From a virus, in the IMG/VR virus record IMGVR_UViG_3300030419_007472, positions 1 through 26,989 of that record: a stretch of DNA of 26,989 nt; one strand, written 5' to 3'. Shown here piece after piece: positions 8,703 to 18,200 of the stretch (within the stretch, counting starts at the first letter, position 1; each line of letters starts with the position of its first letter). Made by a program: the position numbers and the translations under genes. The notes below the pieces were generated by a model. That model did no database searches, was not told the DNA's origin, and saw nothing but the letters and a program-made list of their open reading frames with translations.

Positions 8703-11700
8703 CTACTTTATCACCTCCACTGACAAATCTATTTTGACATTCTCAAACAAAGAAATATTATCATAAGGCCAATTATAACCAATAATTTCTGAATATGTTT
8801 TGAAATTCTTTAACGCTGAATCTTTCATTATCCTCGCGCCGAATTCAGCGCCCTCCGGAAAGGCGCCGGCGGCTTTTGCGTAAGCCACTCTCTCGTGTTG
8901 TCTTTGTTTGTATGCGCTATAATTCTTAAGGCCACGCTCTTTAACCTTGAACACCATAAATTTTAAATTTTGATAAAACTCTTTTGATGTTTTGTACGGC
9001 ATGCTTGAAACATCTTCATTTATAAATTCTGCGAACTTTGTTTTAGCCAGCAAGAACGATGGGTGCAGAAAGGTGTGAGGTTGCATTCCACCCAAAGTAA
9101 CCGCTCCCGGGAGGCCACTCACGGCGCCGACGATGGAGTCGGAGCGCTGGACTTGGCCAGCATCCGGATTTATACAAGGCATCCAGCTAGGATTTGTGCC
9201 GGCGGGGAAAAACATACTAGTTTTAATTTTGACATTTTGTCTTACTATTTCAGCTTTCAAGCTAGAGTCTGGCATGACGTTTTGGTACATATCAATCAAC
9301 TCTTCTTTGTTGAAAGTGTGAGAAATAGGGACAATAATCATCTGAAAGGGTTTAATTGGGAAATGAACAGGATTAAATTGAGGTGGCATCTCGTAACCAT
9401 GGCGACCTTCAGACTCCTCGCCCTGTATTAAATCAATCATTTTATATACATCTGTCTGTTTCGCCAGTTCTAACTCTTTTAAAGATTGATATCCCATGAA
9501 CTGGGATTTTTTTACCAACCATTCATCAGACGTCGTCGGATTTGGTGCCGTAAATACGGCTTTTGTTAGGTTGACAGATAAAAGATTATTGAAAAGCTCT
9601 TCGTGGATCGGTAAGAAGTGTTTTCCGGGGATGACTTCTCTTGTTGAGTAGAGATCGTCGAGCATGGGCGTGTCGCCGACTCTAGAGAACAAATGAATTC
9701 CTTTCTCTAGGTACGGGATAATCACCATAGCTTCTGATACCGTTTTGCTGTTTGCGATTCGACCAACATTTACACTTTTTTCATCATTCGCATCGTTTAA
9801 GAATTTCAATTCTAGCGATAACGGAGCGAATTTTTTAGGATCAGCAAACTCATCGTCTCTTGTGGTATAGAAGCCGTCCAAGTTTCCTACGCTACCTACC
9901 GTGGTGTTGAACGCCATCTGGGAATCTGAAGGATCATTCACTCTGGACGGATGTCTAAGCACCAATCTTACACCCTTGTCGTATTTCGCGATCTCGGCGG
10001 GATCTTTTAATTGTACGTTCGAGCCATGTAGGTTTGTAACATATTTATTAACAGAAGCAATTTCGGGGCCATATGGATCAGTACCATACCCACCCCAAAG
10101 GCCGCGGCCCGTGGTCGTGTCGTGAAACGAATTCGTCATAAAGCCGATAGTTTTGTGTTTTTCGCCATTTTCTTTTGTGTATCTATCTTTTATATATGTA
10201 GAATATGAAGACGAAAAGTCTAAAACAGGGCACACCCACTTGGGAGATATATAATGCATTTTATATGGCGCCTCGGTGGGGTCCAGGCCGCCGCCGGAGG
10301 TTCCGTCAGTACTTCTGTTGAATATTTTCATTTCTATTGGCATACGGTTGATTATGCTAATGTCAAGCTGAGCATCAGCTTTCATCCGACCGGACGTAGG
10401 CCTCGTATTGACGATAGAGCTGGTGCCGGGCCAGTGCCGACAGAGGTGCTCTAGGCCTGGACCGACATCATACTGCTCAAAATAGACACTTTGAGCGCTA
10501 GAGCTAGCGGCGACAGCTGCGAAACTAAGTGCGGGGACGGCAGGAGTCGTAAAGCCAACCAAGCAGCTGCTGTTGCCATAAAAGTAACTAGGGGTATAAG
10601 CTTGATATGCTGGATCTTGTAAGTTCGCTGCAAAATAGCTTTCATAATCGCCCCCTGGTGAGCCATCTAGCCGGAATCGAGGGTGATGGCCCCAGCTGGT
10701 GGCCTCAGAGGTCGAAATAAACGGAGACCTTACGTATGGTTCAGTTCTAAACGTCTCTTCTCCCGTGAGGGGGTCGATGTCTATAGCAGTTCCATCTTCA
10801 GTGACGGAGCCAGACATTTGTACGATCTCGGAAGGAGGACCAAACAAATACCCTCTCATCGAGAAGTTCATGCCTGGAAAAGTGAAAGCATTATACTCGT
10901 TCTGTCCAGCGCCGAGACCGGCGTTACGCGGACCTTCGCATAAAACTTGATTCTTCCCCATCTCCAAGGCAACCTCCATATAATATTCTTTACCTGACGC
11001 AAGGTTGTATTCTCCCGGATCCAGGCCAGACACTATGTGAGGCAGCTTGACACCAGGTAGATTTTCCTGGTCTTCGAGATAGAAATTCATGGTCTCGCAT
11101 AAGAAATTATTTATTGAAGCTTCATAAAGTTGTTTATTAAGATCTCCCGTTATACTAGACGGTTTTTTCTTCAGGCGAGCGCGCGGGCCGGTGGGTATTT
11201 GCGCATAGCCTGGATGATGATAAGATTGTTGGATTCCAACCAATTTTGCCTGTTCGGCGCGGGAAGCAGAGACTGGTGACGAAATGTCTAAATCTAAAAA
11301 GTCCGCTGTTAGATATAAATAATGACCCTCGCCAGAAAACTGATCAAGGTAGTTCAAGTTATAAAGTGCTTCGAAAGGCATCCGGGTAGGGTGTCCTGAA
11401 TTCAATATTGCAGGGATGCAACGCGATGCCCCGCACATTTGAAAGCCCCCATAATTAAAAGTCGACGTTACATGTTTGGTAAAACGATCATCGTGGTGGG
11501 CGCTCTTGGTGAGGTGGCCAAACATGTATCTATCATTAACAGCATCATATTGATTTTTGTTGTCTCCGTTGAACATGGTGACATCCAGATATGCTTCATC
11601 GCCAATACCAAAATTTCCTGTCGGATTTAACACACCCGACATAAAAGTCATAGGGGCATGATAAGCGGGCATGTAGCGAAATACCGGAAAGTCGACGGCG

Positions 11701-14700
11701 ACGCCTGATTTTATAGAATTATATAGCAAGCCAGGCGCAAAATATGGCTCTAAGAAGCACTGGAGGGCGCCCGGGCGAAGATCATCCTGTGTGTTCCACC
11801 CGTGCTGGCCATCTTCATATGTATTTTTGAGTTCATGCTTGTACACACCTTTATCTCTTTCTTCTTGAATGGCGTCCCTGACGGCCTGGGCGCTAGCTGG
11901 TGTGTCCAAGTTGCCGTATATAAACTTTTTAAATCTATTGCCAATTTCTATTGTTTTGTCGACGACGTAAAACTTGCCACGAGGACGAGGTTTTTTTACT
12001 GCCTCTACTGAAAATTCTATATTGAGGGGAATTGTAGATTCCCCGCTCTCAAAATATTCCATTATATTAGCAAACTGAACTAAGCCGTCAGGATGAGCAA
12101 ACTTTTCATAGAACAACACGGATGAAGAATTTTGAGACCACAACAGCTGCGCTTTGGATAGTGTTGATTCGGAAGTGGTTTGTGTGTTGGGATCAAAAGT
12201 GAAAATCTTTTTTGTATCAGCATCACTAATTTCTTCATATCTTGTTATCGTGGCGCTAGAGGTCTGATCTGCTCCTTCTAAAGATAAATAATTAGCCTGA
12301 ACGGATTCAATTGTATTTCCTCCCACAAAGCCGTTTGGATACGGAGACTTATAATAGTGTATATTTAGAGGCTTTCCTTTGGGCTCCCACACATCAAGTC
12401 CTGCTCGGACGAACTTCATGAACAGGTGGCTCGTGGCGCCCTCTTCGCCATCCGGATTCTCCCACCAGGACCGAGCCGGGACCAAATTATACACACGATC
12501 GTTCAGGGCGAATGGTAGTGAAAAAAGATAATCTAGATTTTCTTCTGCTAGATATTCCGGAACAATTGTATATTCCCTACCTATAATATCTAAATTTTCT
12601 GAATAATCACTATACGAGTTAAAGAACGGGCCTCTTTGTCGAATTTCTTGAGTTGCATAGAAGGGAGTATTGTAGGGAAAAGCGTGTCTATTGTATTGCA
12701 TCGAGGCAGTTTGTGATCTATACCCCTTGATAGCCACTGCGTCATCAGGTGCGATGTGGAAAGGCTCTGCGTCATTCGGCAAGACCGTAGATCTGGTTGT
12801 GTATGTGCTCCTATGATAAAACATGGTTGGCTTGGTGCTATAAACTAGTTCACCGGCTGAGCCTGTTTGCAGGCGCTGCAGTTGACCATAAGCTCCGGTC
12901 GCGCTGTACTTAAGCCTGTATGTTGAGGCTGCGCCGGCAAATTGATAAAGCAAATAATCGCCTGATTCTAAGAGAAGGCCTCCTCCGGAGAATTCGGTTG
13001 TATCTGTCACAAAAGATTCTGTAAATACAGAATTGCCCCGTTCCGCGTATGTGTTGTCTGCCTTGCTAAACTCCAGCATTCTGTGAGGAGTCAAGCCAAT
13101 CTGCATGCCTTGACCTCCAATACTGGAAGTGGAATACTTTAAAGGTGTGTAAATGCCCGTTGTAGTGTTGTGGGAGCCCGCAAATAGATCTGGCCGGGGA
13201 TCTAGTGGCCACATACTCAATAAGCTTATGGGGTATGGTTGATAAGTTTCATGCTCTACAAAAGCAAAACCCGGGTCGTAGGGGACATTCGACGCATTAA
13301 CTCCAGCGCCGATACCGCCCTGGAAAAAGCCTTCCCGAGAGCCATCCTCAGCATATATTGTGTCAGTGGAAGACGTTAGAAGAATAGACTGGCTATTATA
13401 AGTTGCCGCGGTGCCCAATATCGCGGTTGAACGAGGGCCAGATATTGTAAAAGTAGTTTTATCCGGCGAGCCGGTTGTGGTGCCAAGTGAGGCCGTCGCT
13501 TCCATGGCCATAAGGTGTACTGCGTCACAAATTCTCTGCGCCAAAGCAGCATCGTCGCCATCTGTAAGATCATCCAAACCAACCAAACAACCGACGCCAC
13601 CGGAGGTGGCAGGAACTGTCGTTAAGACGCCCGAAGTACCACCCAGGGCGTCGCCAGCCCGGAAAGTTTTATCAAACTTAACGGTTCTGATTCGGCCTGC
13701 GCCGAGACCGCCCCAAATATCAAACCACTCTCCGTGTGCGCTTTCTTTAGTCCAACCACCGGTGACGAATAAAGTTACCGAGGATCTCACACCTGCGGAT
13801 CCGGTTGTTGTGTCGAGGCCGGCGGCTGGAATTACGCCATTTTCTAGATATACTTGATTTGAATTTTGATGTGCAACATGGCCATCTGGGCGTACCATAA
13901 TGCCGGGATCAAGATTCGCGACGAGCTGCTGGTCTGCTACGTGACCATAAGCGGCCGTATATTGGATCACGTCCGAGTGTATATAAAACCTAGTATCATA
14001 GGTGGTTTGTACAATTTCTTGAGAATTGAGGGCAGTTCCGTCTGTCCTTATCCTCGTCGTGCCATTCGAATCAATATTTTGTGCCAAATCAGGTGTAACA
14101 TTTCTCCAAAAAGATCTATTAATCGCGCGGTCATAACCATTATGGCCTGTGCCAGCGACTTCTTCATATTTTGGCCTTTTGTTTTTAAAAACTCTAAATG
14201 TGTTAATAGATTTGGGGAAAATAGTTTGAGTATAGAGGAAGTTTGTTCCTCCATATTGACGTGCTGCAAGTATTAAATTCAAGTATTTTCTATTTGACAC
14301 TCTAAAGTTTTCTAATTTTTGAGTTCCGGAAATGCCGTTGTTGCCGATGATCTTCATTAGCTTATTAAATTCATCATTTTCAAAAAACAACATCTGGTTG
14401 CCCAAAGTTGTTCTGGCAACCATAGCTTCTGAGCCTCCGGGCTGTCCTACTATATTAACAGCTTGCAGTTGATATAAAAATGGCTTATGTTGGACAGAAA
14501 CCGACGGCTCGTAAAAATGTTGAGTTGAATTGTAAGCGGCTGGCTGTGTTGTTTCGCTGTCTATTGACAACGAAGGCTCTTCTGAAGGGCCATATTCTTT
14601 TCCCAGATCTACGTTTGTTAAGTTCTGCACTCTTGATCTTTCGACTGCGCGCGCTGACTCTCTTTTGCGAGCGTCTGGAGCATTTCTGTCGACAGACATG

Positions 14701-15191
14701 GTGTTGTGCAATCTTAGGCGTCTGGCTACTGGGTGTTCTCCTCCTCGTATTTGCTTCCACGAAGGGTGCTGATAAGGACCATTTCTATGAAGCATCAAAG
14801 CATTAAAAAGCGTTGGGTCCGAAAAAGCTATGCCTGGGCCTCCTGAGACACCGCCGGCGCCCATGTGGCCGACGCCGCCAGGACCGACTAGGTTATAGAC
14901 TGGCACATAATAACCTGGGGCACCGCTGTCATCGCCGACTTTTGCGGCGGCGCCGGGTGGAGTTCCACCATCATCATCAAACATAGGCACATCTACTGGC
15001 CGGCCCAAGAAGTTTTCAGAGGCAGTTAGCGGCTCCCTCACAACGGTATTTAAACCGACAAAGTCAACCGGAATAAAACCTTTAGCCGTGGAGTCAGTTT
15101 GGTCTTTCGTAAGAGTTCTGCGAGCGGAGCCTGCCACAAGGCCATACTCACTGGAAGTTAGAAAAGTTATTGATCCGCTATATAGAGCCAT
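8703..15191 (-). CDS. Giant (2162-aa) phage structural protein, fold unknown
   Basis: The start is ATG 15191-15189, with AGAGGT at 15197-15202, 5 nt upstream. The N-terminus (MALYSGSITFLTSSEYGLVA) leads into a Gly/Pro-rich segment to about residue 115. This is followed by a conserved-looking block at ~285-340 containing NRKYLNLILAARQYGG and LYTQTIFPKSINTFR. The long middle is rich in Tyr, Phe, Pro, Ser, Thr and Gly with no recognised enzyme domain, signal peptide or membrane helix. The C-terminus contains KFMVFKVKERGLKNYSAYKQ and ends with IGYNWPYDNISLFENVKIDL. A comparable NWPYDxxSLxExxKxD ending is one I recall from large structural proteins of uncultured marine phages (memory only). Base composition is markedly richer in G+C near the N-terminal end than in neighbouring genes. 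It sits between the gpI-like/lectin protein and the 335-aa protein. A baseplate-peripheral or fibre protein is the best inference; the exact function is unknown. Confidence 0.85.
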   Translation of the reverse strand: MALYSGSITFLTSSEYGLVAGSARRTLTKDQTDSTAKGFIPVDFVGLNTVVREPLTASENFLGRPVDVPMFDDDGGTPPGAAAKVGDDSGAPGYYVPVYNLVGPGGVGHMGAGGVSGGPGIAFSDPTLFNALMLHRNGPYQHPSWKQIRGGEHPVARRLRLHNTMSVDRNAPDARKRESARAVERSRVQNLTNVDLGKEYGPSEEPSLSIDSETTQPAAYNSTQHFYEPSVSVQHKPFLYQLQAVNIVGQPGGSEAMVARTTLGNQMLFFENDEFNKLMKIIGNNGISGTQKLENFRVSNRKYLNLILAARQYGGTNFLYTQTIFPKSINTFRVFKNKRPKYEEVAGTGHNGYDRAINRSFWRNVTPDLAQNIDSNGTTRIRTDGTALNSQEIVQTTYDTRFYIHSDVIQYTAAYGHVADQQLVANLDPGIMVRPDGHVAHQNSNQVYLENGVIPAAGLDTTTGSAGVRSSVTLFVTGGWTKESAHGEWFDIWGGLGAGRIRTVKFDKTFRAGDALGGTSGVLTTVPATSGGVGCLVGLDDLTDGDDAALAQRICDAVHLMAMEATASLGTTTGSPDKTTFTISGPRSTAILGTAATYNSQSILLTSSTDTIYAEDGSREGFFQGGIGAGVNASNVPYDPGFAFVEHETYQPYPISLLSMWPLDPRPDLFAGSHNTTTGIYTPLKYSTSSIGGQGMQIGLTPHRMLEFSKADNTYAERGNSVFTESFVTDTTEFSGGGLLLESGDYLLYQFAGAASTYRLKYSATGAYGQLQRLQTGSAGELVYSTKPTMFYHRSTYTTRSTVLPNDAEPFHIAPDDAVAIKGYRSQTASMQYNRHAFPYNTPFYATQEIRQRGPFFNSYSDYSENLDIIGREYTIVPEYLAEENLDYLFSLPFALNDRVYNLVPARSWWENPDGEEGATSHLFMKFVRAGLDVWEPKGKPLNIHYYKSPYPNGFVGGNTIESVQANYLSLEGADQTSSATITRYEEISDADTKKIFTFDPNTQTTSESTLSKAQLLWSQNSSSVLFYEKFAHPDGLVQFANIMEYFESGESTIPLNIEFSVEAVKKPRPRGKFYVVDKTIEIGNRFKKFIYGNLDTPASAQAVRDAIQEERDKGVYKHELKNTYEDGQHGWNTQDDLRPGALQCFLEPYFAPGLLYNSIKSGVAVDFPVFRYMPAYHAPMTFMSGVLNPTGNFGIGDEAYLDVTMFNGDNKNQYDAVNDRYMFGHLTKSAHHDDRFTKHVTSTFNYGGFQMCGASRCIPAILNSGHPTRMPFEALYNLNYLDQFSGEGHYLYLTADFLDLDISSPVSASRAEQAKLVGIQQSYHHPGYAQIPTGPRARLKKKPSSITGDLNKQLYEASINNFLCETMNFYLEDQENLPGVKLPHIVSGLDPGEYNLASGKEYYMEVALEMGKNQVLCEGPRNAGLGAGQNEYNAFTFPGMNFSMRGYLFGPPSEIVQMSGSVTEDGTAIDIDPLTGEETFRTEPYVRSPFISTSEATSWGHHPRFRLDGSPGGDYESYFAANLQDPAYQAYTPSYFYGNSSCLVGFTTPAVPALSFAAVAASSSAQSVYFEQYDVGPGLEHLCRHWPGTSSIVNTRPTSGRMKADAQLDISIINRMPIEMKIFNRSTDGTSGGGLDPTEAPYKMHYISPKWVCPVLDFSSSYSTYIKDRYTKENGEKHKTIGFMTNSFHDTTTGRGLWGGYGTDPYGPEIASVNKYVTNLHGSNVQLKDPAEIAKYDKGVRLVLRHPSRVNDPSDSQMAFNTTVGSVGNLDGFYTTRDDEFADPKKFAPLSLELKFLNDANDEKSVNVGRIANSKTVSEAMVIIPYLEKGIHLFSRVGDTPMLDDLYSTREVIPGKHFLPIHEELFNNLLSVNLTKAVFTAPNPTTSDEWLVKKSQFMGYQSLKELELAKQTDVYKMIDLIQGEESEGRHGYEMPPQFNPVHFPIKPFQMIIVPISHTFNKEELIDMYQNVMPDSSLKAEIVRQNVKIKTSMFFPAGTNPSWMPCINPDAGQVQRSDSIVGAVSGLPGAVTLGGMQPHTFLHPSFLLAKTKFAEFINEDVSSMPYKTSKEFYQNLKFMVFKVKERGLKNYSAYKQRQHERVAYAKAAGAFPEGAEFGARIMKDSALKNFKTYSEIIGYNWPYDNISLFENVKIDLSVEVIK
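8710..8718 (-). promoter_or_regulatory. Near-consensus ribosome-binding site for the 335-aa gene
   Basis: The minus strand reads GGAGGTGAT here, matching nine bases of the full anti-16S consensus, with 7 nt to the ATG at 8702. It lies within the last codons (VEVIK) of the upstream giant gene, whose TAG directly precedes the ATG. It is the strongest ribosome-binding site in the window and suggests high expression or efficient re-initiation. Confidence 0.85.
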
Positions 15192-15228
15192 TTTTTACCT
15201 CTTTCTCATCCTATAATTAGATTATAAT
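15192..15228. other. 37-bp intergenic spacer with AT-rich inverted segments
   Basis: The spacer between the two largest genes is very AT-rich and holds ATAAT/ATTAT inverted pairs at 15213-15236, running into the end of the 2303-aa gene. The arms are only 5 bp of A/T, so a stable hairpin or terminator is not supported. The AGAGGT site of the 2162-aa gene is at its low-coordinate end. I see no clear promoter. Confidence 0.5.
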
Positions 15229-18200
15229 CTAAATTATCGATCCTGTTATCCATCTAGTTTGATTATCTGTTCTTGGTATCATGTGTGAGACATAAGCGTT
15301 GTCAAACATAGTTTTCTCTTCAGCTGCCACAAACACATAACTTGAGTCCGCTCCTAGTGTCCCAGAAACAGTGTCGGATCCCCCGTAAAGAGAGGACGTA
15401 AGAATCGTCGGGACCAAAGACGTCGTCGCTGCAAATGATGAAGAATCCGCGTGGGCATTAGTCTCAGTACGCTGTTCTGTGTCTGGTGTAGAAGCTGCAT
15501 TAAATAAATAAAGTTTACTTAACGCGCCGACCTCGTGGTCTCTGGTGGAGTCGCCAAACCTGTACCAACCGACTAGATCAGACGCAGCCGAATGCGACAA
15601 AAAGTTGCACGTTTCGCCACTAGTATTGGCGACACTGAGCTGTGCGACCTGAAGGTCTGAAAGCACACTATTCCATATTCCAACCTCAGCCATTCTTCCT
15701 TTGAATCTCCTAGTGTTGTAATAATCATCTGAATATCCATTACTCTCTATCATGGCCAGGTCTACGCATGGACCTTTGAGTGCGGCGCCGATAAGATGCG
15801 AGTTGTTGCCGGCGGAGGTGTCAGATAAGTGTGCGGTCGCTATGTAACTTCCACTGGGCGAGAATCTTTCGAAAGTTCCCACTTTTTGACCATCAATATA
15901 GAAAGTAGGCTCAGCACTAGAGCTAGCATGGCTGCCGGAGGCCTGACTAATTGACATAGCTACATGGTGCCACTGGCCTGCGGTTATATCTCCAGACGCA
16001 GTTACTTCAGAGGAGTCGGTACTAAACCACACACCTGGACCTTCATCGCCAGCCAAGCCATCTGCGTTTGTGTTGTGTCCAAATTTAGATAGGTACCCGA
16101 TTCTTCTGCTAGTATCGCCGGCTGAGCCTGAAATGACAAAAGCCCGGTAGCCAGAGTCTGGCCTATAGTCCTGGTTAGTGATAATAGCGCCGGCACTACC
16201 GAGTTGCACTATACCACACACTCTTCCGGAGTTTTCTTTGGCGGTTCCTACACCGCTGGGGGTTGAAAGGCCAGACATGTCTGAATCATAATTTATCCAT
16301 GCTGCTATTGTAAAAGTATCCAAATAAAGAGGATGGTCAGCGGATCCGGTTTGCAAATAATATTCTGTCTGATCGAACTGGGCATGATGTCTAGTTGGAG
16401 TTAAAACAACGTTGCCAACACTTTTGCCTCCAACTGACGCGGTGATGGGCGCAACAGTAGCTCTTTCAGCGCCATTTCTATGATACTTGTGCGCTGATGC
16501 ATCTCCTGAAATTGTATAATCAAAAGCATTAATTGTTCCTGGTGTTTCGCTGCCGTATACCCTAGCTGTTGTTGTGTCGTGCGTGCTAACGCCATGGCGT
16601 CCTTGGTGCGCCTGAAGTTGCGTGTTGTAGACTTTTCTAGGCCATAAATTTCTGAAAGTCATAGCGTTGTTAGGTGAGTATGTTTCGTGCTCTGGGTCTA
16701 AGAACCCTCTAGATAACGTCTGCATTCCTCCTGGTGAACTAAACCTTGTCTTAATTCTAGTTCTATTTCTAACCGTGCCGGTAATATAGCTTCTATCTAA
16801 AAGCGTATATTCTGGAGCCATGGCGTGGTCCCGAGAGATTCCGGGCTGGACTGTAAGAAGATCATTTAAGTTTCCAGCTGCGAGTCTTAGCTTGTGATTT
16901 GCAGTAAAATTATCTATATTTTTAACAAAATATGGATCGTTGGCCTCGGGACTTACCGTACTAACATATTCATATCTGTCTAAGAAATTACCAGCATTAG
17001 TTGGCGAATTTCCAGTCATATGGATGTTTCTGATATTAACAGGCCGCTTTGCTAAAATACCCCTAGTATATGGAGCGTATGGTCTGTTGTGATCATCATA
17101 TGTTGGATGCAGTAGTTTGAATGAGTCCTGTAAAACTCCATCGCTGGCCTTATATAAAACAATACTATCTATAGCAACGTCACCTAGGTGGGTTACACCA
17201 GCAGTATACAAGAATCTCACATAAAAACGCTTCCCCATCCAGCCTGCAAATCCAGATCCTTGGTCTGTTGTGGAAACATATGCCAAAGTCCAGTCGTCTG
17301 ATGGAGATTCGTGCTGCTGACCTGACAGGTGGCGCCCTCTGCTTGAGGCGCTAGAGCCCCAAGCCACAACAAGATCTTCAACGCCCGAAGTAAAGTTTGG
17401 GTCTGATGATGCTTGAACTTTTAGTGTGCCTATTCCACTGCCGTGCATGTGATAGCGGAAAACAAGCCGAGCTAAAGAGCCCTCATCCAGGTCTAAAAAG
17501 TCTATCAAAGGTGTAACCAAGGAGAAGGTTTGGCCCACCTTGGAGGGAAGAACCTCACAATAGGCATATCCGCTATTGTCATCATATGCTGAAGCCGGAC
17601 CAGTGCCGGCAGACGGAGTAGAGCCAGAAAAGAAAATCCAAGGATTTTCAGCATTTACTCCATTTCTCCAATATTCATATGCGCTTGGCTCTCCTGATAT
17701 AGACCCGCTTGGAAGATTTAAGAGTGACGCGTCAGTTTGCGCTGTTGATGTAGCAAATTCAAAATATTCCTGGAAAAAGTAGTTGACCTGGCCAGTTTCA
17801 TTTAAAAACTCCTGCAAATGCCAAGCCTCTGGTCTGGTGAGTTGACTGTCGGCTCCAGAATTTAATTTTACATGTCGATGCTGGGATCCTCCCACATATT
17901 TTTCTGTAAAGGGGCCTTGCAAGGGGATTTCATTATCATATCCATACTTGTCGCTGTGCAGATCAGTGAATTCTAGACCAAATTGGTCCGAATATACTTT
18001 TTGATACCCAGAATTCACAGAAGAAGAGAACAAAGTAAAAGGCAAAACTAAATTGCTTTTCGTATCCGTATTCCTTTTGTCATTAATGCCTGTGCCGTCA
18101 GCATCAGAATCGACCGTTTCGTCAGCCGGCATGACAAGTGCATCGAATCTAAATTTTTTCTTAGTAATTTCTACTGGCTTAATAAGATCGTCACAGACGC

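Noticed and set aside
13411-13857. 148-codon open frame on the plus strand
   Set aside because: It is antisense to the 2162-aa gene in its G+C-rich part, where stops are rarer. The Pro/Val/Ser-biased translation looks like a shadow.
15213-15236. AT-rich inverted repeats as a terminator between the two largest genes
   Set aside because: The arms are only 5 bp of A/T and there is no GC stem, so a stable terminator is unlikely.
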